Origin: Piscicola geometra
Taxonomy: Eukaryota; Annelida; Clitellata; Hirudinida; Piscicolidae
DNA: 64,000 nt
Direction: 5' to 3'
Assembly (NCBI GenBank): GCA_943735955.1
Contig: OX030970.1
Coordinates: 5,468,124 to 5,532,123, forward strand
Positions 1 to 31,595 of the stretch are shown here, piece after piece (the stretch's first letter is position 1; every line of letters begins with the position of its first letter). The translations under genes and the position numbers were made by a program. The notes under the pieces were generated by a model. The model had not been told where the DNA came from and searched no databases. It saw only the letters and a program-made list of their open reading frames with translations.

Positions 1-1025
1 CTTGCGGTGAGTGCGGCTTTGTCTGCTGCCTCGTTACCTTGAACACCAGTGTGTCCAGGAATCCCCTGAACTGTCAACTCATTGCTTCGGCTGACTCTTC
101 AGAGATACTCTTTTGAGCTGCGGATCGTCGAATTTTGCTGGGTTCTGTAGGCTTTCAACACTTCCTATACTGTTGGTGAAGATGGTCGCTCTGCCTGGCT
201 GATGCTCAACGATCCACTTTGCTGCTAAGCTGATGGCTCGGAGTTCAGCATCATGGGCTGTACAGAGTACCCCTGCTGCTTCCAACCAGACGTCACTAAC
301 CACCTCACCCTCCATAACCACCACTGCACTTCCACCATTCTTGTTGTTGTCGCCTACAGACCCATCAGTGTAAATGACCACTCCACCTTCTGGCTTGCGT
401 AGCATCATTGTTTTATCAACATCAGCCTGGAGCACTTCTTTTGCAGACTTTTTGTTTGCTCCACCTGAGAGTTCACTGCACAGCTGAAGTGCAGGTGCCT
501 CCTCCCATGGTTCAGGTCTGATGCGAGTGAGGGGTTCACGAATGGCCTCATTGCCTGTGATCTGGGCCAATGCACTTCTGGAGTCCTCTCGCCAGCCTTT
601 GTTTTGCTTGAAGCGGTTCGGAACATGCTTGTCAGCTGTCACGCGTAGTGGGTGGTGTTCATCCAGCCTCAGCGTTCTCTCATAGGCTCTCAGAGTCAGC
701 ATGCAACCCTTAATCCTTGCCGGCACAATGTTTGCTTCACGCCACACTGCTTCATCGGGGCATGTCCTGGTTAGCCCAGCGATGATTTTTGCCGCTCTCT
801 TCTGTTCCTTTTCCAGAAGATCAAAGTTGGAAGCACTTATCCATGGCACCCAGCTGACGGCAGCATACCAGAGTACTGACTCCACCGTGGCGTTGTAGAC
901 CTTCTTCAGTGTCGCAAATTCACATCCCCAGTCCTTACCAGTGAGTGCTGCGATCACCTTAGTTCTTTCACGCATGGATGATGCCACCATTTGGACGTGC
1001 TTACCAAAATTGAGACCATTATCGA
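1..1025 (-). mobile_element. Non-LTR retrotransposon 3' part: RT C-terminal region plus RNase H (5'-truncated, runs off window)
   Basis: The minus strand encodes about 303 residues (990 to 79). The first part resembles the region after the reverse transcriptase of RNase H-bearing LINEs. The second part is a type I RNase H: YTDGS (first catalytic Asp), then an AELRAISLA segment carrying the catalytic Glu. The third catalytic position reads FTNS where the family has TDS, so an active-site Asp is now Asn. Beyond a stop near 79 the translation resumes with PGHTGVQGNEAADKAA, the usual C-terminal RNase H block, so the frame is broken. The element starts abruptly near 1025, consistent with 5' truncation, and lies in the cadherin intron. 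It is a dead copy. Clade (I, R1, ingi-like) is not determinable here. Confidence 0.85.
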
Positions 1026-1375
1026 TTGTTGTTGGTGTTGTTGGTTGTGGTATTATTGGTTTCGTTGGTGTTGTGATTATAATGTTGCTGTGGTTTTTCT
1101 ATTTGTTTCAGCATCTGAGCTGCTGATGATACGCACTAATAATCACACTGAGCTATAATGGCAATTTTCTTTTTATTCAATGCACTCACAAAAACCTCCA
1201 CAACAGCCCACACAACATTCAACACAAACACCAGCACTCCAACTACAACAATGACCTCCACAATAATCTTCACAAAAATCTACATAGCAACCCCCCAAAA
1301 TACAACAACAAACATAAATACCACCCCAACAACCACTACTACAACAACAAAAACCACTACAACAACACCAACCAG
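1026..1375. repeat. ACC/ACA-rich low-complexity intron sequence
   Basis: GTT-rich sequence followed by ACA/ACC/ACT-rich sequence, ending directly at the splice acceptor of the first visible cadherin exon. Long open frames here come from composition. No gene or element is recognisable. Confidence 0.6.
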
Positions 1376-12538
<11,163 letters not shown>

Positions 12539-12599
12539 TGGCTGCTTGCAATGACAGAGCTTTATTCGGCTTTAGTTTTCTCACATTGTTTATGTAAAG

Positions 12600-14420
12600 A
12601 CTTTAAACTAAAAATCATTATCATCACTATCATCATCACCGTCATCGTTAGTTTCTTCAGCATGTACCTCAACAGCGTTTACACTTGCAATTTCGTGCAC
12701 TGATTTCTGACGTCTAATAAATCGTTCGCTTCCCCATTGACGACAAGAACGTCAATGTCGTCGCTGGCGTTCCAAAAATCATGAACATTCTATTTGATTT
12801 GAAAAGATTATATTTTTCCAACAGGGGTAAATCATTTCAACAATTTGGAAAAAGATTTGACTACAGAGATCAGATTTATAAGTTTACGAACAAATTTGAT
12901 TTCATAAGATTTGGATTTAACTTTAAAATTTATTTGCCTAGATTTATACTTTTTATCCTAGAAAATGATTTAAGTAGTTGGATCTAGGAACAGCTGCAAC
13001 TTGGTTGACTTCATTAGCACCGGAACTGACAAGCGTCTGGTAGAGACGAGAAGGTGCAGAAGACGAATTAGACTCGATGTCTCTCAGAACATGCGCTTGC
13101 GTACGAACGTAATTCTTGGTTGAGTATTTTGCATTGCCGTGAGGGAATTGAGCAGCAATCAATTCGTTTCCTTTATCCCGTTTACTTCATCCACATAAAT
13201 GTAAACTATTGCAGATATACAATCAATCAATCAATCAATCAGAAATAAAAAGGAAGAAAGAGTTTATTCTATGCAGGATTATGAAGGAAGTCAGGTAGTT
13301 TTAGAAAGTATAGAGTATGAAAAAGATCTTGGTGTAATTATAGACAAGAATTTAAAATTCCATATTCACATACAAAAACAAGTAAATAAAGCTTACCAAT
13401 TATTAGGGCTAATATGAAGAACGTTCAAATTTATTGATATAAAAACATTTAGATTATTATTTAAAGGAATAGTTAGGCCCCATCTAGAATACCTTAGCAG
13501 TGTATGGAGTCCTTCATTGAAAAATCAAATTGATTGCATAGAAAATGTACAAAGAAGGGCTACAAAAATGCTACCTTATCTAAAAGACAAGACTTACAAC
13601 GATTGACTTAAAGTAATTAAGTTACCAACATTAAAATACCGAAGACTTCGAGGGGACATGATCGAAACCTATAAAAGACATAATAATAAATATGATAGTA
13701 AAATAACGGAAGATATTTTCACACTTAATACAAGGCAATCAAGAAGAAATTCACTAAAATTATCCAAAAACAGTGCGAAAAGAATACAATAAATTTTTTT
13801 TATACACATAGAGTGGTAACAGTTTGGAATAGCTTGCCTGATGAGATCGCAAGAGCTGAAAATACAGATAAATTTAAAATAAAATTAGATAAATACTGGG
13901 AAAACCATCCCATGATGTACAACTATAAGTGCGACTATGACATAATAGTAAAAAATAATTTATATACATTAACATAAATGTATATATTTTTATATAATAA
14001 TAAAAAAAAATTTATATAACCATTATAGAGGTCAATAGATCTGCGTGGTTTTAACTCCCTAAACTAAACTAAACTAAATATTCGATGACGACAGAATTTG
14101 CTTATCTGGACGAGTGTATGCTGTACGAATGAAGTCGCCTGACGTGCTGTTAGGACCAACAAACACTTTTAAAGTAATTTTTCCTGTTTATTCTTTCTCC
14201 ATACTTTCGGCTCCCATACTGCCGTCATCTATAACCATCTGCTCTCCAATCACTTTTTCTCGAATCTTCTTGCCAAACATATAGATAAGTTGTTCCACCT
14301 TTTGGAAAATGTAAAGGAACAGGACAAGCTGAAAGATTCTCAAATAAATCATTAATAGCGTCAATGTTATAACGAGAATGATTTGATCTTTGGTTAGCGG
14401 CTGCCAAATTTGTGGAATAA
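12600..14420 (-). mobile_element. Degraded transposon-type protein-coding region, split by a LINE
   Basis: Minus-strand segments read in order. 14407-14090: PVPLHFPKGGTTYLYVW, then SRKSDWRADGYRWRQYG and NSTSGDFIRTAYTRPDKQ. 13162-12990: FPHGNAKYSTKNYVRTQ, APSRLYQTLVSSGAN and AAVPRS. 12700-12610: an acidic end (NDDGDDDSDDN) before a stop. The DGYRWRQYG and HGNA..T..YVRT patterns recall proteins repeated in many invertebrate genomes and probably belong to a DNA transposon. The family is uncertain. A LINE (13205-14080) splits the coding region. Confidence 0.45.
13205..14080 (+). mobile_element. CR1-like LINE, C-terminal RT half
   Basis: Plus translation reads EYEKDLGVIIDKNLKFH, then LLFKGIVRPHLEYLSSVWSP and ENVQRRATKML, and further on an end like VWNSLPDEI. 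These are the standard LINE blocks after the RT core (LGV.ID..LKF, VRPHLEY...VWSP, QRRATK). Several stops and a frameshift. It is inserted in the older transposon at 12600-14420. Confidence 0.85.
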
Positions 14421-14990
14421 ACGGTTTTGGGTATAGTATATTAAAATTTTAGAATCTTAAGTCTAAATAAAAATTACATATTATTAATTAGAGTTTTTTA
14501 AACGAATGTTGGTTGTTTTGAATTTGTCAAGGAATGGCCGCAGCAGACCAAGATGGCCGCAGGGAATCAAGTGAACTGCGACATAAAGGATAAAACCTTT
14601 CATAGCAGCAGCAGTTCCAGTGTTGGCAAGAACTTCTTCTTCACCCTCTATCACAGCCTCGGCACCAGTGGCAAGACAGAAAATTGAGAAGAATGATGAT
14701 TGTGTTTTGTGGTTTTGAGGATGATATGGTTATGATTGTGCTGTGGTATGAGTGTTGGTACTGTGGTGATGATTGAATTTTTATAGGTAAAGATAGTGAT
14801 TTTTTGGCAGTGATTGTCATGGTGAGGTTGGACTATTGAGGTTGATTGTTTTTTTCTTAATATATTTAAATTGATATATATACATATATTGGTAGTGGTC
14901 TAAAAATCGTTATATTTAACAAATTTATTTGAAAAGCACTATTGAAATAGATAAAAAGCGCTATATAAATGCCTGTGATTGATTGATTGA
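14390..14990. repeat. Long dispersed repeat, copy 1 (partner at 37765-38430)
   Basis: About 600 bp nearly colinear with 37765-38430: a 'ttggttagcggctgcc' start, a block containing 'aatggccgcagcagacc', then GTGGTGATGATT-rich sequence and an L2-type 3' end with GCGCTATATAAA and TGATTGATTGA. The minus strand has a short open stretch with GTAAAMKGF and LIPCGHLGLL in both copies. Most likely a non-autonomous retroelement using an L2 tail, possibly carrying captured sequence. Confidence 0.65.
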
Positions 14991-15865
14991 AAATGAGACG
15001 AAAATAGTAAATGTGAAAGACAATAAAAGTACATAAACTGAATTTTTAATATTTAGGTTTTGCTTCAAACATTAGGAATTTGATATTTTAAAAATATCCA
15101 TATCAATAAAATAAAATATTAATTTTTAAAAGGTAAAAATAAAATGGATAAAACGCAGATCATGTGCAAAAGAAAATGTGCATTTAACACATGCAGTGTG
15201 CTCTCTTTGGTGTGCAGTTTATCTACAACCTCCAGAATCCGTTAACGTCGTTCATCCAGAAAAGATTATTGACTCTTCTGTGTGTTATCTTAAATCGGTT
15301 AAATAAATTGTTATATTTTAATTTTTATCCTCATTTTTCAAAATTGTTAAACATTTTATAAAAAATTTTAGAATTACAAAAATATGTTTATTGCTTTCTA
15401 CAAATAATTAAATATATTTTAATTTTTCAAATCTTTCTGCTTTTCACCCCTTCAATCCGCAGAATAAACGTGCAAAAACAAATGTGCGTTTAACACATGC
15501 AGTGTGCTTTCTTTCGTGTGCAGTTAACTTACAACGATTTAAGCATAGATATAGTTATATAGATACGTAGTGAAAAATTGTCGAATGTATTTGTGAGATA
15601 CTCCAACATACGTAGTAAAATTATTCCTAATAATATAAAATTTAAATGCTGTTTAAAATTTATTAAAAATATTACAAATGTTTTTTTCATATTTAAAATG
15701 TATAAAAACTATTTATAAAATATATATTAATTTTTTGAACATTTTAGTGCTTTTTCATCTATGCAAATTGACTGAAAACGATTGACTGAGACTGCAATAT
15801 TCGGTTACCAATTTCAAGAAAAAAAAACTCAATCCAACAATTAAAATATAAACCATAAGTTTTTT
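14991..15865. other. AT-rich sequence with a tandem-like pair, no gene seen
   Basis: Two related blocks ('gtgcatttaacacatgcagtg' type) lie about 300 bp apart, at 15175-15225 and 15475-15525, within AT-rich sequence. No coding pattern or named element is recognisable. Confidence 0.4.
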
Positions 15866-15869
15866 TAAC

Positions 15870-16260
15870 AACTGGTAAGCAGTGTTGTTCCAGTTAACTG
15901 TAACTGTAACTGAAATGGTAAATTAACTGAAAAATATGATTAACAGTTAACTGTTACTTTAACTGTAACTGTAATTCAATGCATAACTGTAACTGAAATA
16001 GAAACTGAAAAACAAGAATACTAACTGAATAGTTACTAAAAAATATCTATTTATAAAATGAAAAGCGCTACAAGATAAAACAAGCGTATGTGGAAAGAGT
16101 GTTTTAAGTGTGCGGAGACCTAACGGCAGGCAAACTGTGATGGAACAACACCTATTTGACTGGGGGCTGCCGAACTTGAGACGGGCGGTAGTTGTGAATA
16201 AGACATGGCGATCTCTCCCACCGTCGAAAGCAACCCCTGGCGCCATATGAAACATATGAC
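15870..16260 (-). mobile_element. AACTGTAACTG-rich element end and LINE 5'-region fragment
   Basis: 15880-16050 is dominated by AACTGTAACTG and GTTAACTG words, like the subterminal repeats of the hAT copies nearby. 16085-16250 is similar in reverse to 52090-52220 of the LINE 5' region (TGCCGAACTTGAGACGGGCGG/ACCGCCCGTC type match). Confidence 0.45.
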
Positions 16261-16324
16261 TTATAACCGGTAACTGCTACTTTCCGTGTTTTTCAACGCT
16301 TTCAGCGAAGCTGGAGTGATCTCT

Positions 16325-17280
16325 CCAGGGCGTAAGCCTAGACAAAATTCTTGGTCCTTTGTTCTTTATTCTATACGTCTCTAAATTATCTTCTATCATT
16401 TCCTTTCATTTTCTCAACTCCCTATCCTATGCTGACGATTCGCAGTTATATGTCAGCTTCGATATATCATCATATGATACTGTTATGTCATCTATATCTT
16501 CATGTCTATTATTTATTGAAAACTGGTCTAGCTCAAAGTCTTAAAAATTGAATCCACTAAAGTTTGAACTTATATTTTTTGATAAAAATGGTAAACTAAT
16601 TAAAGGTCCATGTAATTTTTCCACTCATACTATTGTTCCATCTAATCATATTCGTAGCTTAGGATTTATTTTTGACTCAAAATTAACCTTATCAAACCAA
16701 ATTCTATCATATTCTATCTTACTTAGATGACCCTTCTCTAAAGATGTAGTCTCTGCACTTGTTTTATCACGAATTGACTATTGTAACTCACTCTATTATA
16801 ACTTACCTGAAACTACTTTAAAACCATTAAATAAAGTATTTAATTATGCAGCTAGAGTCGTTAGCCGTACTCCTATTTATCACCACATTACACCCTCTCT
16901 CATCTTATTACATTGTCTCCCCATCAAATTTAGGATGATATCTAAAATCTGTGTTTTAATGTTTAAATTAAAAAACTCCCCAGTATCCCCAATATACCTC
17001 AAATCATTAATATCTCACCCTCATAGAAGTAATTTAAGATCATCCACTCAAAATCATTATTTCATCCATTCCATTAATAACCCTTTTGCTAAACGTTCTT
17101 TTCATTTTGCAGGTCCATATATTTGGACTTAGTTAACTACTTCTAAATCATTATTTACTTTTCGTAAGGATCTGAAGACATATCTGTTTAAAACATTTAT
17201 TTACGAGCGCTTTTGATTTTTGAGGAAAGAGCGCTATAGAAATCTATTTGATTGATTGATTTGATTGATTGATTGAGAGG
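16325..17280 (+). mobile_element. L2/CR1-like LINE 3' half with intact-looking 3' end
   Basis: Plus translations include KILGPLFFILYVSKL, SYADDSQLYVSF (RT active-site box with YADD-like core AD-D), IRSLGFIFDSKLTLSNQ, RIDYCNSLYYNLPETTL, SRTPIYHHITPSLILLH and SFHFAGPYIWT. The 3' end is GAGCGCTATAGAAATC followed by TTGATTGATTGATT. Frames are broken in several places. The same family recurs at 38435-38745, 56004-56930 and 60150-60240. Confidence 0.9.
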
Positions 17281-17343
17281 TGATTTCAATGCAAAAACAA
17301 TCCGTCCTTTTGAAATCGTTCGTATGAGAGGGGATTCCGCTCG

Positions 17344-18297
17344 TTAGAGGGCTCGCATAAGAGAAGTTTTACTGTTGCCACGTCTTCTTTGGCCTGCCTG
17401 GTCGTTTCGTTCCAGAAACCTCCATTCTTCTAAACTTGTTGATCCATCCACCATCACGTTCCACATGCCAAACCACCTCATTCTTCTCGTTTGCAGTACA
17501 GCACCAATATCCTGGATCCAACGGATCATGGCACGGTCGTTGCGTTGAAGGCGGTTGATTGTTTCTGAGATGACAGCCCAAGTCTCAGAGGCGTGTAACA
17601 TTGTACTCCTCACACATGAGGTGTACACACGATTTCTGGTTGGAAGTGGAAGGTGTCTGTTTGTCAGTAGAAGAAGAAGTTGACGTAATTTTTCCCACGC
17701 ACACTTGCATCGGGTTATGGCAGCATCCTCACAGCCTCCACCTGCAGACAGCATGTCACCTAAGTAGCAGAGTTCAGGAACGACTTCAAGTTTGTCTTCA
17801 TCAACAAGAACTTCCACAATTGGTCTTCCGTCTATCGGTCGAGCTGTACCTTGACTGCGGGCACATATGTAATTTGGATCTGAGCGGAGGAAGCCTTTAA
17901 TGCCTGAGCATCTCTTGTGCACCCAGGATGAGCAACCGCTGCATAGAATGGAGTTTTTGCTCGTTCCTTTAAGGCAGACTGCACATGGGTACTTTCCCGA
18001 TTTCTTGGTCAGCTCTAGATTCGCACCAGTTACTAAAACTTTCGTTTTCCCCATATTAACTTTTAAGCCCTTTTTCTCTATTCCATTCTTCCATATCTTG
18101 ACCTTAACAAGCAGCTCGTCCAGTGATTCAGCTATGGCTACAAAATCATCTGCGTACAACAGCTCCCATGGACATCCAGTGCGAAACTCTATGGATAACG
18201 ATTCCAGCACGATGATGAATAATGGAGGGCTTAGGACAGAACCTTGATGCACCCCGACACCCACTTCGAACTCGTCACTGAAAGTTTCACCAACCAT
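17344..18297 (-). mobile_element. Non-LTR reverse transcriptase fragment with an embedded PHD-like zinc finger
   Basis: A 317-residue open frame on the minus strand. It opens with GVHQGSVLSPPLFIIVLE (RT block 4), then ELLYADDFVAIAES (active-site YADD), then KVNMGKTKVLVTG. Next comes a finger-like segment: CAVC, CSGC, then WVHKRC (C-x2-C ... C-x2-C-x4-H-x2-C). The thumb follows (LEVVPELCYLGDMLSAGG), then CVRSTMLHASETWAV and RRMRWFGMWNVM. The frame is open over its whole length, so the copy is relatively young. Truncated 5' of RT block 4. Confidence 0.85.
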
Positions 18298-18530
18298 TAC
18301 CTAGCTTTTCACCTCCGAGTACATAGATTGCTATTGACTTTACTAAAGCTTTTGACACTCTCGATCACTATAACCTTGCCTCCAATCTTGCACTTCTTCC
18401 TCTTGATGACAACATATACAACCTTCTCATTTCATGCCTTAGCAACCGATCACATTCCACCATTTATTTAAATCAACTTTCGAGTATCCTTCCCATCAAC
18501 TCTAGCGTGGTCCAAGGTTCAGTTCTTGCT
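18297..18530 (+). mobile_element. LINE RT fragment, first part
   Basis: Plus translation reads IAIDFTKAFDTLDHYNLASN, ISCLSNRSHSTIYLNQ, then INSSVVQGSVLAA. The RT then stops at a short GC-rich insertion and resumes at 18835 with LTIFADDTYLIIPSSNTQ, the active-site box. A different LINE clade from the L2-like copies. Confidence 0.8.
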
Positions 18531-18830
18531 GCGAATCTTGGGGGGGTCCTACCTAGCATGAGTGATCTTGGAGGGTTCCTGGACTCCGGACCCTCCCTTC
18601 CCCGAATTAAAAAGACATTTTAAAACTTGTTTCTATACGAGTATTTAAGTGAGTAAAGAATAGGTTTGTTTTAGACAGCTATCCCTATAACTACACATAC
18701 TCACAATGTATTACTATATACATTGTGTTTTATGCTATGGCCGACGATAATGCCCGTATCAAAACAATAGTTTACACATGTTTTTATTATCCGGACCACC
18801 CAGGATCGCCGACCATGCTATTCAGCTGTC
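18531..18830. mobile_element. Non-autonomous hAT-like insertion (GGGGGTCC family)
   Basis: Starts with TGCGAATCTTGGGGGGGTCC and ends with CCGGACCACCCAGGATCGCC, so the ends are roughly complementary. The interior ('acatactcacaatgtatt' and 'atgctatggccgacgat') matches 39686-39990 and, reversed, 57030-57300. It splits a LINE RT between block 4 and the FADD box. Confidence 0.7.
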
Positions 18831-18834
18831 TAAC

Positions 18835-18975
18835 AATATTTGCAGATGACACTTATCTCATTATTCCATCATCTAACACTCAGACCATCCAAAATATCAT
18901 TCGTCCACAAGTCATAAACACATCACACGAGTTATACATCCATCCATTCAACTTACTAACCATCTCAGTATAATA
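18835..18975 (+). mobile_element. LINE RT fragment, second part
   Basis: Continuation of 18297-18530 after the insertion: CLTIFADDTYLIIPSSNTQ then TIQNI. Ends within 150 bp. Confidence 0.75.
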
Positions 18976-19314
18976 GCTACCACATTCAACGACAACATTT
19001 CATCCTACATTTCAACAAATGCTTTACACTTTAGTTTATGAGAGCTCATGCGCCCTTTGGACTGCACATTGGAGCGAGCGAGGAGTTGTTTGTGCTGATT
19101 TATGCAACGAAGACAATGCTTTGTGAAGGAACTTTGTCACTATAAGATCCAGTGAGAAAATCAATAAAAAGAAATAGAGACAAAGATAAATAAAAGATAA
19201 AAATAGAAGACACTTGAAGGTCATTCCAGATAAGGCTGCAGCAGTGCAAGTGGCGTTGTAATAGCTTATGATAATGATCACAGTGCAGAGACATGCCTCT
19301 GAGGCGACAAGCAC

Positions 19315-23588
<4,274 letters not shown>

Positions 23589-23652
23589 TTTGTATAAAGA
23601 AATGAAAAATGAGAAAGTGGAGTGGTGAGAGAAAGAAGCGTGAATGCGCATG

Positions 23653-23660
23653 ACTTATAA
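23653..23660 (-). promoter_or_regulatory. Possible TATA box of AHCY
   Basis: Minus-strand TTATAAGT lies about 66-73 bp upstream of the AHCY start codon, within range for a TATA element with a short 5' leader. Position only, no other support. Confidence 0.3.
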
Positions 23661-23799
23661 GCAGTTTGAATATAGGTCAGTGTGCTCTAGTTAGATATGA
23701 TTGGACCAATGGTAACAATTACATAACCAAGACATATGTAAAGTCTTTTTTGTTGAATTGAATTTCAATAAACTTGGAAAAATATGATTTAAAACTTCA

Positions 23800-23964
23800 T
23801 ATTCATTATTATCATCATCATCGTTGACATAAACATCATCATCGTCGTCATCAACATCATCATCATCATCGTCATCATCATCATAATCGTCTTTATCATC
23901 ATCATCATCATCATCGTCACCATCATCATCATCATCGTCACCATCATCATCATCATCGTCGTCG

Positions 23965-23996
<32 letters not shown>

Positions 23997-24117
23997 GTCA
24001 TCATCATCATCGTCATCATCATCATCGTCATCATCATCATCGTCATCATCATCATCGTCGCCATCATCATCATCATCGTCGTCGTCGTCGTCATCATCAT
24101 CATCATCGTCATGATCG

Positions 24118-24149
<32 letters not shown>

Positions 24150-24215
24150 GTCGTCGTCGTCATCATCATCGTCATCATCATCATCATCGTCGTCGTCGTC
24201 ATCATCACCAAGATT
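23800..24215 (-). repeat. GAT/GAC triplet microsatellite
   Basis: About 415 bp of CAT/CGT triplets on the plus strand. On the minus strand it reads as almost pure poly-Asp. Lies upstream of AHCY. Compositional, not a gene. Confidence 0.95.
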
Positions 24216-24916
24216 ATTTAATTTCATTATTTTTTCTATATTGCTGAGCCACAATTCAGATATTAAAATCGCTATTGTTTTTTAGGAATAGCCTATAGTG
24301 ACAATAGAGAACACAGGTTACAAAAAGTCTTTTTTTCGTGTTCTGAATTTTAAAACCTATTGTAGCTATATTTGAGGTTCTGAATGAAATCATTTTTCTT
24401 CTACCAGATCTAGTTTTTCAGATAATTTGCATTTTAATCTGCCATTTTTACTTCATATTTCGAAATATTTAATAATACTTCCCAATAGAATTCTCTATAT
24501 ATTCTGTATTAAACTTAAAATATAGTATTTAAAGATAGAATAAATCAAATGAGTTCAAGTAGAAGTTGTGTTAAATAATCCTGATGTGTTTTGTTATATT
24601 ATCAATCAATCAATCAAATAAATTTCTATAGCGTTCATTATCGAATTCAAGAGCGCTAGAACACATTGAAGATGCTATATCTGCTGGTTCAAACGTCGAT
24701 CTCAGAAAATAATCTTTTTTCCATTCATAATTTTCTTTGGATTTTTTACTTTCCGTTTTTTTGGTATTTTTTTCTGATTCTAACAAACCAACATTAATTT
24801 TGCTTTAATTAAATCTTTCATCATCCGTCACTATTTCTTCTAATTCAAACTCTCCAATGAGTTTAAAAAAACTTCTTCAACTATTATCTCTGGCACATCT
24901 TCCACATCGTTATTTT
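24216..24916. other. AT-rich intergenic sequence with a LINE 3' end
   Basis: 24602-24660 carries the reverse of the L2-like 3' end (AATCAATCAATCAAATAA, TAGCG, AAGAGCGCT). The remainder is AT-rich with no coding pattern I can support. Confidence 0.55.
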
Positions 24917-25226
<310 letters not shown>

Positions 25227-25881
25227 TTTTCAGTTTTTCACTTTCCTGTATCTTATTCACCCATTCCTTCAATGGGTTATTCTGATTAATCATTTCCTGC
25301 TCCAGCTCGGAAATATTTTTTCTTTGAAACAAATGACATCAGTTGGATCATCTTCTCAAGTGTAAGGTGACAAATTGCCGGTAACAATATTTAACATGAT
25401 ACATATTATTCAACGCCTAGAAGTTTCGTTGCAAATCTACAAGGAATAAGAACTTTTTTAATGAAATGCAACTTTAAAAACGAGGGATATCTTTTTGATG
25501 AAATGTTTTCAACTATTTTTTGTTGCGCAAAACCAAATAAGTTCAAAAAATGTTTAATTTTGGTCAATTAAATTAACTGCGTTGAATTTTTAACGGCATT
25601 TTAGTGATCGTCATTTTCACTCAACTTATCTTTTTGGACAACACTTCTTTCAGTGTCATCTCGCAGCTAGCTTCTTCATAGTCCTTCATGCCTATATCCT
25701 CACTGCTTTCATCGCTGCTTTCTTCAAAGATTAGTTTGTTAACTTCTTCTGCACTAAATCGTCTGAAGGGTTGGTCGATACCCTTCTTATTTGGTCCTAA
25801 AGGGGTTTCAGCCTCCCCCACCCAGTCCCCTTGCTTGCGCCTCTGAGGCTGCCCGTTCAAGGCCAAGTCGGATTCTAACAT
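25227..25881 (-). pseudogene. Unrecognised coding-like remnant, probably transposon-derived
   Basis: Minus-strand frames include 25881-25621 (86 residues: ESDLALNGQPQRRKQ, an acidic ESSDESSEDIG, then TLKEVLSKK) and, after the AGT tract, SELEQEMINQNNPLKEW. Composition is protein-like rather than repeat-like and starts with a Met close to the 3' end of the neighbouring gene. No family recognised. Confidence 0.3.
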
Positions 25882-26014
25882 CGTGACTAATTTAATTGAA
25901 GCGATTTTTGAACGACATTTGCTTTTGGTTAGGTGTCAAATTCATTTGAGTCAAAGGTTATTCAGGCAGTTTTGGCAATTCGAGTGTTCGAACATTCGGA
26001 CGGAGTGCAACATC

Positions 26015-31007
<4,993 letters not shown>

Positions 31008-31169
31008 GTTTTCCTGTGAAGCAAAAAAAGGCAAAAAACATATATATACTTCATCACTATCAATGCCACCTTATCTAAGATTCAATGCTTTGCTGATTTC
31101 GAAGAAAGACAGCTAGTTATCAAAAATAAAATACGCCATTGTTTGCTTCGCTCTATTTGCTCATATGAT

Positions 31170-31460
31170 ACAGTTCATATGGTGGCGTGAGCTTGAGATT
31201 CGGAACATTACTCCGAATGACATGAGTTCGAATCCTGCCATTGCCCAGTAGCTAGCGAGGAGAAGACTGCGGGACTCAGGCAAGAGCCTTCAGCAGGGCA
31301 ACTAAGAGGTGTGGAGGGGCAGCATCGACACTGCACTAAGAGGTCTTGTGAGGGGCAAAGGTGTGCTGCGTTATAAGATAAGGCTTCAAGTCGTTGATAA
31401 GGGAGAGATCATGTTGAAGACTTAGTTTCGCTCGCTATGTAATGAATAAAAAACTTATAA
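31170..31460 (+). mobile_element. Possible second tRNA-derived SINE family
   Basis: Starts with GGTGGCGTGAGCTTGAGATT, then a stem ATTCGG/CCGAAT bracketing a loop, then GAGTTCGAATCCTGCCA (B-box). The body is 200 bp with 'ctaagaggtgtggaggggc' and 'aagaggtcttgtgaggggc', ending in AATAAAAAACTTATAATAAT. A tRNA head plus unrelated body and A/T tail is the SINE layout. Only one copy here, so family status is inferred. Confidence 0.5.
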
Positions 31461-31595
31461 TAATAATTATCTGAAAGTTTTCTCGGAGAAGGTGCACAGA
31501 CAAATGATCCATTCCTCACTCCGGTTAATTGGATTTTCAGTCATTGTTGCATGAAATAAATGTTAAAATTAATTAATAACACAGAAAAAAGTAAG

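Noticed and set aside
23691..24254. 187-residue Asp-rich protein upstream of AHCY
   Set aside because: Poly-Asp from a GAT/GAC microsatellite with unrelated flanks. No splice or domain evidence.
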